Shown in pieces: positions 1 to 6,332 of a stretch of DNA of 13,776 nt. The translations under genes were made by a program, and so were the position numbers. Under the pieces are notes generated by a model. The model searched no databases and was not told where the DNA came from. It saw nothing but the letters and a program-made list of their open reading frames with translations. Each line of letters opens with the position of its first letter. The first letter of the stretch is position 1. The stretch is from Alphaproteobacteria bacterium (GTDB taxonomy: Bacteria > Pseudomonadota > Alphaproteobacteria > Rickettsiales > Rickettsiaceae), in contig JAUIKA010000014.1 in NCBI GenBank assembly GCA_030430995.1, forward strand, positions 1-13,776, written 5' to 3'.

Positions 1-369
1 TTCTTGATTGAGTATTTCTATAAAATGAACGAGGAATAAAATTTGTTCCCAAAACATATATTTCTGCCGGAACTCGCCAAAAAAGCTTATTTTCAGTACT
101 TTATCCATTACTGAAAAAATACTTTTTTCCTCTACTTCACTTCCATAAAAAGCTTTGAAAATACAGAAAAATAGTTTATTTGACTGAAAAGCTTCACGCT
201 CCCCTTCTTTATTCTGAATATAGCGCGCATTTTCCACAACCATCTCTTCTGTGGTGAATCTAGAATCACATTTATTACAATGCCTCCTGCGTTTTGTGGT
301 AGATCTATCCTGATTAAGCCTAGAGTCCTTTACGCTTGTTGAATGGTAGTTGCAAAAATGACATTTCAT
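1..369 (-). CDS. nrdR: Transcriptional repressor NrdR, partial (C-terminus beyond window edge)
   Basis: NrdR is an ATP/dATP-sensing repressor of ribonucleotide reductase genes. Translating the complement from the ATG at 369 gives 123 codons without a stop, running off the left edge. The N-terminus is a zinc ribbon with the pairs C3/C6 and C31/C34, the usual VKDSR stretch at residues 13-17, and the basic RRR at 27-29. An ATP-cone region follows (about residues 47-123), including the family-like QNKEGERE. The final visible residues, ILNQE, fit the segment just before the conserved YLRFASVYK-like C-terminus, so only about 25-35 residues should be missing. It starts 2 bp after the rbfA stop, so the two are probably co-transcribed. 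No frameshift is seen in the visible part. Confidence 0.93.
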   Translation of the reverse strand, partial: MKCHFCNYHSTSVKDSRLNQDRSTTKRRRHCNKCDSRFTTEEMVVENARYIQNKEGEREAFQSNKLFFCIFKAFYGSEVEEKSIFSVMDKVLKISFFGEFRQKYMFWEQILFLVHFIEILNQE

Positions 370-371
370 AA

Positions 372-722
372 TTAGTTCACTTTTTTTATTATTTTATCTA
401 GCTCGGCTAAATATTCTTTACTTTCATCATAAAAGAATCTTACTTCCGGGGAGTATTTAAGCTGAATTTTATCCGTCAGCATATATCTTATCTTTTTCTT
501 ATGAAGGTTTAATAAATCTATTACTTCTTTTTTGTTAGCCTTTTGCGCCCCTGGAAGCAGGCTTATATTACATGTTGCAAGCTTTAAATCTGCAGATAAT
601 CTAACATTAGTTACAGTTAAAAATCCAGGAGATATACCTATATCCAAATTTAATGTATAATTAAGTAGTTGGTGTAGCCTTTGGCGAAGCATGCCAGCAA
701 CTTTCTCTTGTCTTGTACTCAT
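372..722 (-). CDS. rbfA: 30S ribosome-binding factor RbfA
   Basis: RbfA is a small KH-like-fold protein that binds the 30S subunit during late maturation of 16S rRNA and in cold adaptation. The 116-residue product is a normal length. Family signatures visible are the basic N-terminal helix (STRQEKVAGMLRQRL), VTNVRLSADLKLATCNIS (residues 37-54), the helix LLNLHKKKIRYML, and the near C-terminal PEVRFFYDES. The start is the ATG at 722; a TATAAT box lies about 30 bp upstream. It is followed 2 bp downstream by nrdR. The usual partner infB is not visible here. Confidence 0.95.
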   Translation of the reverse strand: MSTRQEKVAGMLRQRLHQLLNYTLNLDIGISPGFLTVTNVRLSADLKLATCNISLLPGAQKANKKEVIDLLNLHKKKIRYMLTDKIQLKYSPEVRFFYDESKEYLAELDKIIKKVN

Positions 723-753
723 TACTCGTCATTCATTACTATTTAGTCTATAT

Positions 754-759
754 ATTATA
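754..759 (-). promoter_or_regulatory. Probable -10 box of rbfA-nrdR promoter
   Basis: Read on the minus strand, positions 759-754 are a perfect TATAAT, placing the transcription start about 25 nt before the rbfA ATG. The upstream -35 is poor: TTAAAA at 17-nt spacing, or the better TTGTTA at 20-nt spacing. This is inference from consensus in an AT-rich intergenic region, where such boxes also occur by chance. Confidence 0.4.
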
Positions 760-853
760 GTATTTTTATAGAATGTTTTTAACAACTATTTTTAATAAAT
801 GTTGTAGATATATAATTCTTTTAATATTATTTTAGGTTTTTGCAATTATTTGA

Positions 854-883
854 TTGAATTTTACTATCAATATCGTATATCAT
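854..883 (+). promoter_or_regulatory. Possible sigma70 promoter for pal and the downstream lipoprotein gene
   Basis: TTGAAT at 854-859 is followed 16-18 nt later by TATATC (876-881) or TATCAT (878-883), about 32 nt before the pal ATG. This is the best -35/-10 pair in the 193-bp divergent region between rbfA and pal. Nothing else recognisable (tRNA, riboswitch, small ORF) is seen in 723-915. Confidence 0.33.
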
Positions 884-915
884 AGCATTTAAGAAATTTT
901 TATATATTTATACTT

Positions 916-1404
916 ATGAAGAACTATCAACTTTCATTGTTATCAGCACTATTTACCTCAGTTGCTTTATTGCTCAATGGCTGTAGTGGCGGTACAAAAA
1001 TGACATCAGTGGATTCTGAGTTCTCTCAGGAGGAAAAACAAATAGAAGAAACAGTAAAAGAATTTGACCGTGTTGTAGGCGATAGAATATATTTTGCATA
1101 TAATGATTACAGCTTATCAACAGATGCAAAAGCGGAATTACTAAAGCAAGTAGAATGGATGAAAAGCCACCAAGATTATAAGGCTGTATTGGAAGGATAT
1201 TGTGATGATAGGGGAACAGTTGCATACAACCTTGCATTGGGCGCAAAAAGAGCAACAGCAGCACAAGAATTTATGGTGTCAAACGGAATCCAACGCTCAA
1301 GGCTAGATACAGTGTCTTATGGTAAATCAAGACCATATGCAATAGGCACAGGGGAAGATGTATGGAAACTTAACCGCAGAGTGGTAACTGTAGTATATGA
1401 ATAA
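916..1404 (+). CDS. pal: Peptidoglycan-associated lipoprotein Pal (OmpA-like)
   Basis: Pal is an outer-membrane lipoprotein that binds peptidoglycan and works with TolA/TolB in envelope constriction and integrity. The 162-residue product has a lipoprotein signal peptide with lipobox LNGC (lipidated Cys at residue 23), a short linker, and an OmpA-family domain from about residue 57 to 162. Diagnostic motifs are EGYCDDRGT (93-101), NLALGAKRA (105-113), SYGKSRP (134-140) and NRRVV (153-157). D97 and R112 match the Asp and Arg that bind diaminopimelate in this family. The usual upstream neighbour tolB is absent here. The 3' end overlaps the next gene by 8 bp, suggesting translational coupling. 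Confidence 0.95.
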   Translation: MKNYQLSLLSALFTSVALLLNGCSGGTKMTSVDSEFSQEEKQIEETVKEFDRVVGDRIYFAYNDYSLSTDAKAELLKQVEWMKSHQDYKAVLEGYCDDRGTVAYNLALGAKRATAAQEFMVSNGIQRSRLDTVSYGKSRPYAIGTGEDVWKLNRRVVTVVYE

Positions 1405-1582
1405 GAAAATAAAATTATTGGGTTATGCTGCTTTAATTAGCTTTATCGCGGCATGCTCACCTAAACCACCACACGAGGTATTAAGCCCATGCGTGGCCTC
1501 TGATGCTGATTCAGAGGACCCATCAGCATGCCAAAGAAGAGCGCCTATTATGCATAAAGCATTTATTAGATTAAATATCTAG
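1397..1582 (+). CDS. Small putative lipoprotein, coupled to pal
   Basis: A 61-residue product begins with a basic N-terminus and a hydrophobic segment ending in the lipobox-like IAAC (residues 17-20), so lipidation at C20 is predicted. The mature peptide would be only about 42 residues, Pro-rich at its start (SPKPP), with an acidic middle (DADSEDPS) and two further cysteines (C32 and C45) that could pair as a disulfide. Its ATG lies within the last codons of pal (overlap 1397-1404), which supports a real, coupled gene. I do not recognise a named family with confidence. Small lipoproteins of this kind occur in Rickettsiales, and function is unknown; a role in the envelope near Pal is inferred only from position and signal peptide. 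Confidence 0.75.
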   Translation: MNKKIKLLGYAALISFIAACSPKPPHEVLSPCVASDADSEDPSACQRRAPIMHKAFIRLNI

Positions 1583-1640
1583 TTTCTCTTTTATCTTAAA
1601 GGACAGTTCACGAATCTACCCTTAGCCATTATATATTTAT

Positions 1641-1669
1641 TTGTTATAACGGATATATAAATATATATA
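1641..1669 (+). promoter_or_regulatory. Possible promoter of the portal gene giving a nearly leaderless mRNA
   Basis: TTGTTA (1641-1646), a 17-nt spacer, and TATATA (1664-1669) lie directly before the portal ATG at 1680. The predicted transcription start near 1676 would leave only a few untranslated bases, and no Shine-Dalgarno sequence is visible. The sequence is a run of TA repeats, so the exact -10 is uncertain. Confidence 0.35.
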
Positions 1670-1679
1670 TTCTGCACAA

Positions 1680-2831
1680 ATGCTTAAAAAACTATTTAAA
1701 AAATCTTATAGCTATAAAGATATAATGCCTGATTATAATCTTTATGAAAACAACTGCTCATTTAGCGGAGACAAAGAATATGCAAATAATGTTATTGTAC
1801 ATAGATCTGTAAATCTTATAGCTACAGCAGCAAGCCATATACCACTACTAATATTCAATAGGGGAAAGTCAGGAGAAATGGTGAAGAACTTAAACCACCA
1901 TGCATACAGCCTTTTAAAACGCCCGAGCCCTTTACTATCTGGTGCAGATTTCTTTGTAAGCATAATATCTAATAAGCTACTATATGGAAATAGCTATATA
2001 GTATTTGCAGACTCCGGTAACAACATACCTAAGGAATTATATATATTAAAAGATATAGAAATATTGTCAGAAATGGGTATCATCCGCGGATATAAACATA
2101 AAAATGAATATTACAATCTAGATATAACAACAGGATACAGTAAGTTATTACATATAAAAAACTATAATCCTTATAATAATGCTTATGGAATGTCCTGCCT
2201 TTCCGCTGCCAAAACATCTATAGAACTTTATAATAATTCTGTTATTTGGAATAAAAATTTACTCAAAAACGGAGGAAGACCTACAGGGGCTTTAATAATG
2301 AAAGATGGCTACCTAAGCACAGAGCAATTCACAAGGCTAAAAGAACAGCTAGAAGAGCAATATTCAGGGCCCCATAACGCAGGCAAGCCCCTGCTACTTG
2401 AAGGAGATATGCATTGGAAAGAAATGAGCATTAACCCTAAAGACATGGATTTCATGCAGGTAAAAAATTCAGCAGCAAGAGATATAGCATTATCATTTGG
2501 CGTACCACCACAACTTCTTGGCATCAATGGTGATAACACATATAGCAATATGCAAGAAGCAAGGCTAGCCCTATGGGAAGAAACTATAATACCACTTCTT
2601 GATAAAATCTCTGACTCACTAACAGGGTGGCTAAGCTATTGGTATAAAGATAATATAGTAGTAGATTTTGATAGAGATGCTATTTCAGCACTAAGTAACA
2701 AAAGAGAAAATCTATGGAATAGAATTAATAGCATCAACTTCATGACAACAAATGAAAAAAGGGAATTCCTTGGATTAAGCCCATTGAGCGATGAACAAAG
2801 CAGAAGTTTAAATGAAAAAAATAGTAGATAG
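1680..2831 (+). CDS. HK97-family portal protein, gene transfer agent g3-like
   Basis: Portal proteins form the dodecameric ring at one capsid vertex through which DNA is packaged and to which the tail attaches. The 383-residue product is close to the usual length for this family. It shows the portal signatures HRSVNLIATAASHIPL (41-56), LYGNSYIVF (101-109), NGGRPTGALI (197-206), NAGKPLLLEGDMHWKEMS (233-250) followed closely by PKDMDF (253-258), and AARDIALSFGVPPQLLGI (265-282). The block from PLLLEG to GVPPQLLGI is characteristic of alphaproteobacterial gene transfer agent portals (g3). No terminase, protease or capsid gene is adjacent; the flanks are a lipoprotein gene and secG. It is an isolated GTA gene rather than part of a prophage. 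The reading frame is intact. Its 3' end overlaps the next ORF by 20 bp. Confidence 0.92.
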   Translation: MLKKLFKKSYSYKDIMPDYNLYENNCSFSGDKEYANNVIVHRSVNLIATAASHIPLLIFNRGKSGEMVKNLNHHAYSLLKRPSPLLSGADFFVSIISNKLLYGNSYIVFADSGNNIPKELYILKDIEILSEMGIIRGYKHKNEYYNLDITTGYSKLLHIKNYNPYNNAYGMSCLSAAKTSIELYNNSVIWNKNLLKNGGRPTGALIMKDGYLSTEQFTRLKEQLEEQYSGPHNAGKPLLLEGDMHWKEMSINPKDMDFMQVKNSAARDIALSFGVPPQLLGINGDNTYSNMQEARLALWEETIIPLLDKISDSLTGWLSYWYKDNIVVDFDRDAISALSNKRENLWNRINSINFMTTNEKREFLGLSPLSDEQSRSLNEKNSR

Positions 2832-3039
2832 ATTATATAAAATAGCTTATCAATTAGTAACAAAACTAGAAAGCGCAAAATGCAATAAAATATCTGAGGA
2901 AGATACAAAAATATTATCTAAACTAACATATGTATTGATGCAACTATCAAAAATAAAAACCCCCTCTAAAGAAAAAACATGCAGAAAGAGGGATCTAGAA
3001 ATTATTTCTAACTTTATAGATAGGAATAAGATACTATGA
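2812..3039 (+). CDS. Small helical protein overlapping the portal gene; possible terminase-small-subunit-like
   Basis: The 75-residue basic product has no signal peptide or membrane segment. It is predicted largely helical, with a heptad-like central stretch (LSKLTYVLMQLSKI, about residues 36-49), a basic linker (KEKTCRKR) and a second helix (DLEIISNFIDRN, about 61-72). It starts inside the portal gene (20-bp overlap), as expected for a co-translated partner. In the model Rhodobacter GTA a small gene (g3.5) follows the portal, but that protein is described as different in character. The two-helix layout is also reminiscent of GTA small terminase subunits (g1). Neither homology is proven from the sequence, and the function is unassigned. 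Confidence 0.6.
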   Translation: MKKIVDRLYKIAYQLVTKLESAKCNKISEEDTKILSKLTYVLMQLSKIKTPSKEKTCRKRDLEIISNFIDRNKIL

Positions 3040-3045
3040 TATAAT
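3037..3045 (+). promoter_or_regulatory. Extended -10 promoter element (TGaTATAAT) before secG
   Basis: Positions 3037-3045 read TGATATAAT, a perfect extended -10 consensus, overlapping the stop codon of the preceding ORF. Transcription would begin about 7 nt downstream, near 3052, which is after the first in-frame secG ATG (3049) and about 18 nt before the second (3070). If used, it fixes the secG start at 3070. No convincing -35 is needed for, or seen with, an extended -10. Confidence 0.5.
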
Positions 3046-3069
3046 CATATGAAATTTCAACAACTATAC

Positions 3070-3366
3070 ATGTTAAATATATTTTTAATAATACATCTTG
3101 TTGTTTGTGCTCTACTAGTAATTGTAATACTACTGCAAAAAACAGGAGCAGATAGCATATCTGGACTTGGCATGTCAAGCACTGGAAGGTCTGGCCTAGT
3201 TACAGCACAAACAGCTGCTAGCTTCTTAGTAAAAACAACTATAGTGCTAGCTGTAATCTTTATGTGTAATGCGCTTTTTATGTCATATCTGTTTAACAAA
3301 GAAAATGCTAAATCTTTAAGCAAAATAGAAAAAGCTGTAGATAAAACAATACCAATGGCTAAATAA
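3070..3366 (+). CDS. secG: Protein translocase subunit SecG
   Basis: SecG is the small accessory subunit of the SecYEG inner-membrane channel. The product has two membrane segments, the first beginning almost at the N-terminus (IFLIIHLVVCALLVIVILLQ) and the second near its centre (KTTIVLAVIFMCNALFMSYLF). They are joined by the conserved loop LLQKTGADSISGLG...SGLVTAQTAASFL. The tail is charged and dispensable-looking. An upstream in-frame ATG at 3049 would add MKFQQLY (105 instead of 98 residues). I prefer 3070 because SecG proteins start at the first membrane helix and because the extended -10 at 3037-3045 would start transcription after 3049. It is followed 6 bp later by kdsA. Confidence 0.92.
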   Translation: MLNIFLIIHLVVCALLVIVILLQKTGADSISGLGMSSTGRSGLVTAQTAASFLVKTTIVLAVIFMCNALFMSYLFNKENAKSLSKIEKAVDKTIPMAK

Positions 3367-3372
3367 ACTGAT

Positions 3373-4203
3373 ATGAGAATAGGTAATATAGAAATTTCAA
3401 ACTCTCTACCTTTCGTATTAATAGCTGGCCCTTGCCAAATAGAAACTCTTGACCATGCTTTATTCATGGCAGAAAAATTGCTTCAAATAGCTAATAAAAA
3501 TAATATAGGTTTTATTTATAAATCCTCTTTTGATAAAGCAAATAGGACCTCTGCTTTTAGCGGCCGCGGGCCTGGAATTGAAAAAGGGATGAAGATCCTT
3601 TCCAGAGTAAAACATGAGTTTACCTGCCCTATAATTACAGATGTACATACAGAGCAACAATGCGCAATTGCAGCAGAAACAGTAGATATATTACAAATAC
3701 CTGCTTTTTTATGCAGGCAAACAGACCTTCTAAAAGCAGCAGCACAGCAAGGCAGAGCAGTAAATGTTAAAAAGGGGCAGTTCTTAGCACCTTGGGATAT
3801 GAAGAATGTTTATGAAAAATTAAAGCATTTTGGCGCAAAAGACATATTGCTCACAGAAAGGGGTACTTGCCATGGATATAACAGGTTAGTATCTGATATG
3901 CGCGCTCTACCTATTATGGCCAGCACAGGGGCTCCTGTAATTTTTGACGCAACCCATTCAGTCCAAGAGCCAGGAGGAATAGGTACAAGCAGTGGGGGCA
4001 ATAGAGAATTCGTAACAACGCTCGCAAGAGCTGCAGTAGCGGTAGGGGTAGCAGCAATATTTACAGAAGCGCATCAAGACCCAGATAATGCACCTAGCGA
4101 TGGGCCATGCATGCTAAATTTAGATATGCTAAGCGCCTTAATAGAAGAATTAGTAAAATATGACCGCATAAGAAAGGCAGATATAGCAAAAATAAATACG
4201 TAG
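3373..4203 (+). CDS. kdsA: 3-deoxy-8-phosphooctulonate synthase (Kdo-8-P synthase), metal-dependent type
   Basis: KdsA condenses phosphoenolpyruvate with D-arabinose 5-phosphate to Kdo 8-phosphate, the first committed step of Kdo for LPS, in the cytoplasm. The 276-residue length is typical. Motifs visible are LIAGPCQIE (16-24), KSSFDKANRTS (50-60), TDVHTEQQ (89-96), NVKKGQFLAPWDM (131-143), FDATHSVQ (191-198) and TEAHQDPDNAPSDGP (231-245). C21, H195, E232 and D243 line up with the four metal ligands of the Aquifex enzyme, so this is the metallo class rather than the E. coli Asn class. An oddity is ERGTCHGYNRLVSD (162-175), where most homologues read FGYNNLV: both the His and the Arg differ. 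It lies 6 bp after secG and is convergent with the next gene; no clear terminator is seen in the 34-bp gap. Confidence 0.97.
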   Translation: MRIGNIEISNSLPFVLIAGPCQIETLDHALFMAEKLLQIANKNNIGFIYKSSFDKANRTSAFSGRGPGIEKGMKILSRVKHEFTCPIITDVHTEQQCAIAAETVDILQIPAFLCRQTDLLKAAAQQGRAVNVKKGQFLAPWDMKNVYEKLKHFGAKDILLTERGTCHGYNRLVSDMRALPIMASTGAPVIFDATHSVQEPGGIGTSSGGNREFVTTLARAAVAVGVAAIFTEAHQDPDNAPSDGPCMLNLDMLSALIEELVKYDRIRKADIAKINT

Positions 4204-4237
4204 TTTTTGAGACTAACTTATCATAATCATATCTATA

Positions 4238-4984
4238 TTAGTTTTTATACCTATCTTTCAGTTTCTTTGCATTCATCTCAATAATTGTTTGCAGGGTAGA
4301 GTTACATTCCAATGACTCTTGATACACAAATATATACATCCTTCTTAGTATTTGCACTAATAACTCTTGTAGTGGAGTTGCTGTACTTTTACCCTTATGG
4401 TTAAATTTAATTTCTACAGGAAGAAAATTTTCTGTACCAATCTTATCTAATTTTGTTATATGCCCTATCTTTACCTTAGAAGCAACACTAAGCAAATGTG
4501 CTAGATCTTCATATAATTGATTCTGTGAAATAGGTGTCATATATTCTTTATCTGATATATTGTATATATCATCTTTTAAATCATTATTATCAAGGTCCAA
4601 AATCTCTACAACTGAAGATAAAGCTATAAGATAAAAAGATATATCCCCTAATTCTAGTAGCATTTGTTCTAAAGAAAGGTTATATGCATAAAGATATTCT
4701 AAAGTCTCTTCTACTAAGCCATTGACAATTATAGAAAATAACAGAGTACCATCTGGATCCTTGCTCCATGAATATCCAGCTTGAGTATAATATTGGTGCT
4801 TATTAACTATATCTAACTGCATATACCACTCTTTATCTGTCCATCCTTTTTTATTAACCCATTTTGCAGGGCATTTATTAGACAATAAAGATAAATGGCT
4901 TTGATAAGCATCTGGCAGAGACTCTGCATAAATATTAGAAGTTACTAAAAATAGTATTATGATATTGAATATATTCCTAATCAT
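4238..4984 (-). CDS. Exported protein with a MazG-like NTP pyrophosphohydrolase motif
   Basis: The 248-residue product starts with a clear Sec signal peptide: a basic start, hydrophobic IFNIIILFLV, and likely cleavage after NIYA at residue 20. The mature part carries EE92-93, E96, then 14 residues, then E111-L-G-D114. This matches EExxE(12-28)ExxD, the magnesium-binding signature of MazG/all-alpha NTP pyrophosphohydrolases. It sits in a suitable helix pair, and the C-terminus ends MNAKKLKDRYKN (237-248), like the N..KL..R end of that family. About 115 residues lie between the two parts, much more than in compact MazG proteins. The mature protein has only two cysteines (C38, C227), which would suit a disulfide. 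Known MazG enzymes are cytoplasmic, so a periplasmic or secreted role is unusual. The motif is seen; the activity is inferred. Confidence 0.65.
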   Translation of the reverse strand: MIRNIFNIIILFLVTSNIYAESLPDAYQSHLSLLSNKCPAKWVNKKGWTDKEWYMQLDIVNKHQYYTQAGYSWSKDPDGTLLFSIIVNGLVEETLEYLYAYNLSLEQMLLELGDISFYLIALSSVVEILDLDNNDLKDDIYNISDKEYMTPISQNQLYEDLAHLLSVASKVKIGHITKLDKIGTENFLPVEIKFNHKGKSTATPLQELLVQILRRMYIFVYQESLECNSTLQTIIEMNAKKLKDRYKN

Positions 4985-5007
4985 AAATTATGAGATAAAT
5001 ATGTACC

Positions 5008-5036
5008 ATTTTAACTCTAAAAATAGTAAAACACAA
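5008..5036 (-). promoter_or_regulatory. Probable promoter of the exported MazG-like gene
   Basis: On the minus strand TTGTGT (5036-5031) is followed after exactly 17 nt by TAAAAT (5013-5008), giving a start near 5001, about 17 nt before the ATG at 4984. It lies wholly in the 62-bp gap after the glutamine-synthetase-like gene, so the exported protein may be transcribed on its own. Confidence 0.45.
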
Positions 5037-5046
5037 TTATACTTTA

Positions 5047-5748
5047 TTACTCCTGCTTAAACTTAAGCTGCGGCAAGCCATAAATAGCTTCATATGCATT
5101 TCCATAAACAAGATATTTATCTACATCTGCACTAACACTAGCTTCTAATGCAGATATTATAGCATGCAGAGCTGACGCTATATCCGTATTGGCACTACAA
5201 AGCCTGTGCTCCAAACGGACCTGATCAATAAATATTGGATCTGATATAATCCTAACGCAACAACTTCTATTATTATAACCATAACTCACATGTGTTGGCG
5301 CTAAAAATCCTTGCATATTAAATCTTTTATAATCTTCTGCTTTAGGAGCAAATATATGTATATTCCTCAATATATCAGAACACAGCCCGTGAGCAAATAC
5401 CCTTATATTCTCTTTAGAAAATTTAGAATGGCTAATATGAAGATGGAGCCCATTAGGATAGTCATCATTAAATGGCAAAGGCGAAGTTATAGCATCAATA
5501 TCATTTAATTTACTATATATAGCATCAATGCTGCTAACAACTAGAGATATATCCGTAGTTGGCTTTGTTATAACCTCATATTGAAACTTGCCCCTCTCCT
5601 TATGGACTTTATTACATAATAGCTTTTCTAACCATAGGAGCTCATATTCTCTATCAAGATAAAATTCTATTTCTGCCCCTATGGTGTAAGCATTGTTATT
5701 TACCAATATCTTTTGATTTATCTCTGGTGAATATCTTAGATATTTCAT
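5047..5748 (-). CDS. Compact glutamine-synthetase-like (GS catalytic fold) protein
   Basis: Glutamine synthetases and related gamma-glutamyl ligases form an acyl-phosphate and ligate it to an amine. From the ATG at 5748 the product has 233 residues, half the usual length of about 450. Catalytic-fold landmarks occur in family order: GAEIEFYL (24-31, the metal-binding ExE), QYEV (56-59), NGLHLHIS (99-106), NNRSCCVRI (159-167), and RLEHRLCSANTDIASALHAI (178-197), which matches the EHR...ANPYLALAAIL block. The N-terminal beta-grasp domain is missing and the segment between the first two landmarks is very short. A TTG at 5775 would extend it into 80 bp of the upstream gene and a TTG at 5706 would shorten it; 5748 is the only ATG here and still overlaps the upstream gene by 53 bp. 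The substrate is unknown. Confidence 0.7.
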   Translation of the reverse strand: MKYLRYSPEINQKILVNNNAYTIGAEIEFYLDREYELLWLEKLLCNKVHKERGKFQYEVITKPTTDISLVVSSIDAIYSKLNDIDAITSPLPFNDDYPNGLHLHISHSKFSKENIRVFAHGLCSDILRNIHIFAPKAEDYKRFNMQGFLAPTHVSYGYNNRSCCVRIISDPIFIDQVRLEHRLCSANTDIASALHAIISALEASVSADVDKYLVYGNAYEAIYGLPQLKFKQE

Positions 5749-6268
5749 CAATTCTTTTCGAAAATGCTTCTCCAAGAGAATTCAAAGACTCTGAAAGAGC
5801 TTTAGACTTCATAGTTTCTATAGAATTATCCAATACATCTTTTACTAAACCTGCTGCTTTATTAATAAATGGCACTTTCTCACCTATCCCCTCCTGAATA
5901 ACTGAGCAAGCTTCAGACATAGTCTCCATCAGCATTACAACACCTTCTTTTAACCCCTCTATCTCCTCTGTTTTACTTATTTCTTGTATAAGCTTCATAC
6001 CTGAAGATACAGCTGTCACCATTTGCATAAAAGGTGGCTGCGGAGCTGCAAGGCTTGTTGTGAAAGCACCTAAAGCTTTCATTACCTCTTTATTACTTGC
6101 CACACCTATAGCGCTAGTTGCTATCTTCTCAGAAGCTGCATAGAATGAATTATATAATTTCTCAGCTTTAGTAGAATTGACTAAAATAGGCTCATTTTCT
6201 ACTGCCTCCTTCAAATTACCAAGAATTTCTTCTAGCTTTGAAGTGTATTTATTTTCTTTTGCTGACAT
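5696..6268 (-). CDS. Hypothetical helical protein (190 aa), possible paralogue of the 270-aa protein
   Basis: From the ATG at 6268 (a TTG at 6274 also exists in frame) the product has 190 residues, predicted mostly amphipathic helix, with no signal peptide or convincing membrane span. It begins with a charged helix (KLEEILGNLKEAVENE) and has a Pro-rich break APQPPF (75-80). The C-terminal part has GLV (140-142) and LNSLGEAFSK (162-171). The last motif and its spacing from GLV match the 270-residue protein upstream of the g15-like gene (GLV at 151-153, LNSIGGYFSK at 172-181), so the two may be distant paralogues. Its 3' end overlaps the glutamine-synthetase-like gene. I do not recognise a named family. 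Confidence 0.75.
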   Translation of the reverse strand: MSAKENKYTSKLEEILGNLKEAVENEPILVNSTKAEKLYNSFYAASEKIATSAIGVASNKEVMKALGAFTTSLAAPQPPFMQMVTAVSSGMKLIQEISKTEEIEGLKEGVVMLMETMSEACSVIQEGIGEKVPFINKAAGLVKDVLDNSIETMKSKALSESLNSLGEAFSKRIDEISKIFTRDKSKDIGK

Positions 6269-6316
6269 AACCAATATTATTATATTACTAATTAAAATAC
6301 TATGAAACTATAACCT

Positions 6317-6332
6317 ATTTGTAAATACAAAT
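6317..6332. repeat. Perfect 7-bp dyad (ATTTGTA-aa-TACAAAT) at the 3' end of the g15-like gene
   Basis: Two 7-bp arms, separated by 2 bp, are perfect inverted repeats and touch the g15-like stop codon. The spacing resembles an operator for a dimeric protein upstream of the 190-residue gene more than a terminator, because no T-run follows on the minus strand. A palindrome of this size can also arise by chance in AT-rich DNA. Confidence 0.35.

Noticed and set aside
1..369. nrdR as a broken gene because it lacks a visible stop
   Set aside because: The frame is open to the window edge and the last residues align with the family just before the expected C-terminus, so it is cut by the window rather than disrupted.
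723..915. A tRNA or small RNA in the longest intergenic region
   Set aside because: No cloverleaf-forming sequence or GTTCRAAT-type T-arm was seen; the region is AT-rich with promoter-like boxes only.
3057..3467. 136-residue frame antisense to secG and the kdsA start
   Set aside because: It covers two firmly identified genes on the other strand and shows no domain of its own.
4204..4246. Bidirectional terminator between kdsA and the convergent MazG-like gene (ACTAA...TTAGTTTTT)
   Set aside because: The stem is only 5 A/T-rich base pairs with a 21-nt loop, and the T-run alone is expected at this composition.
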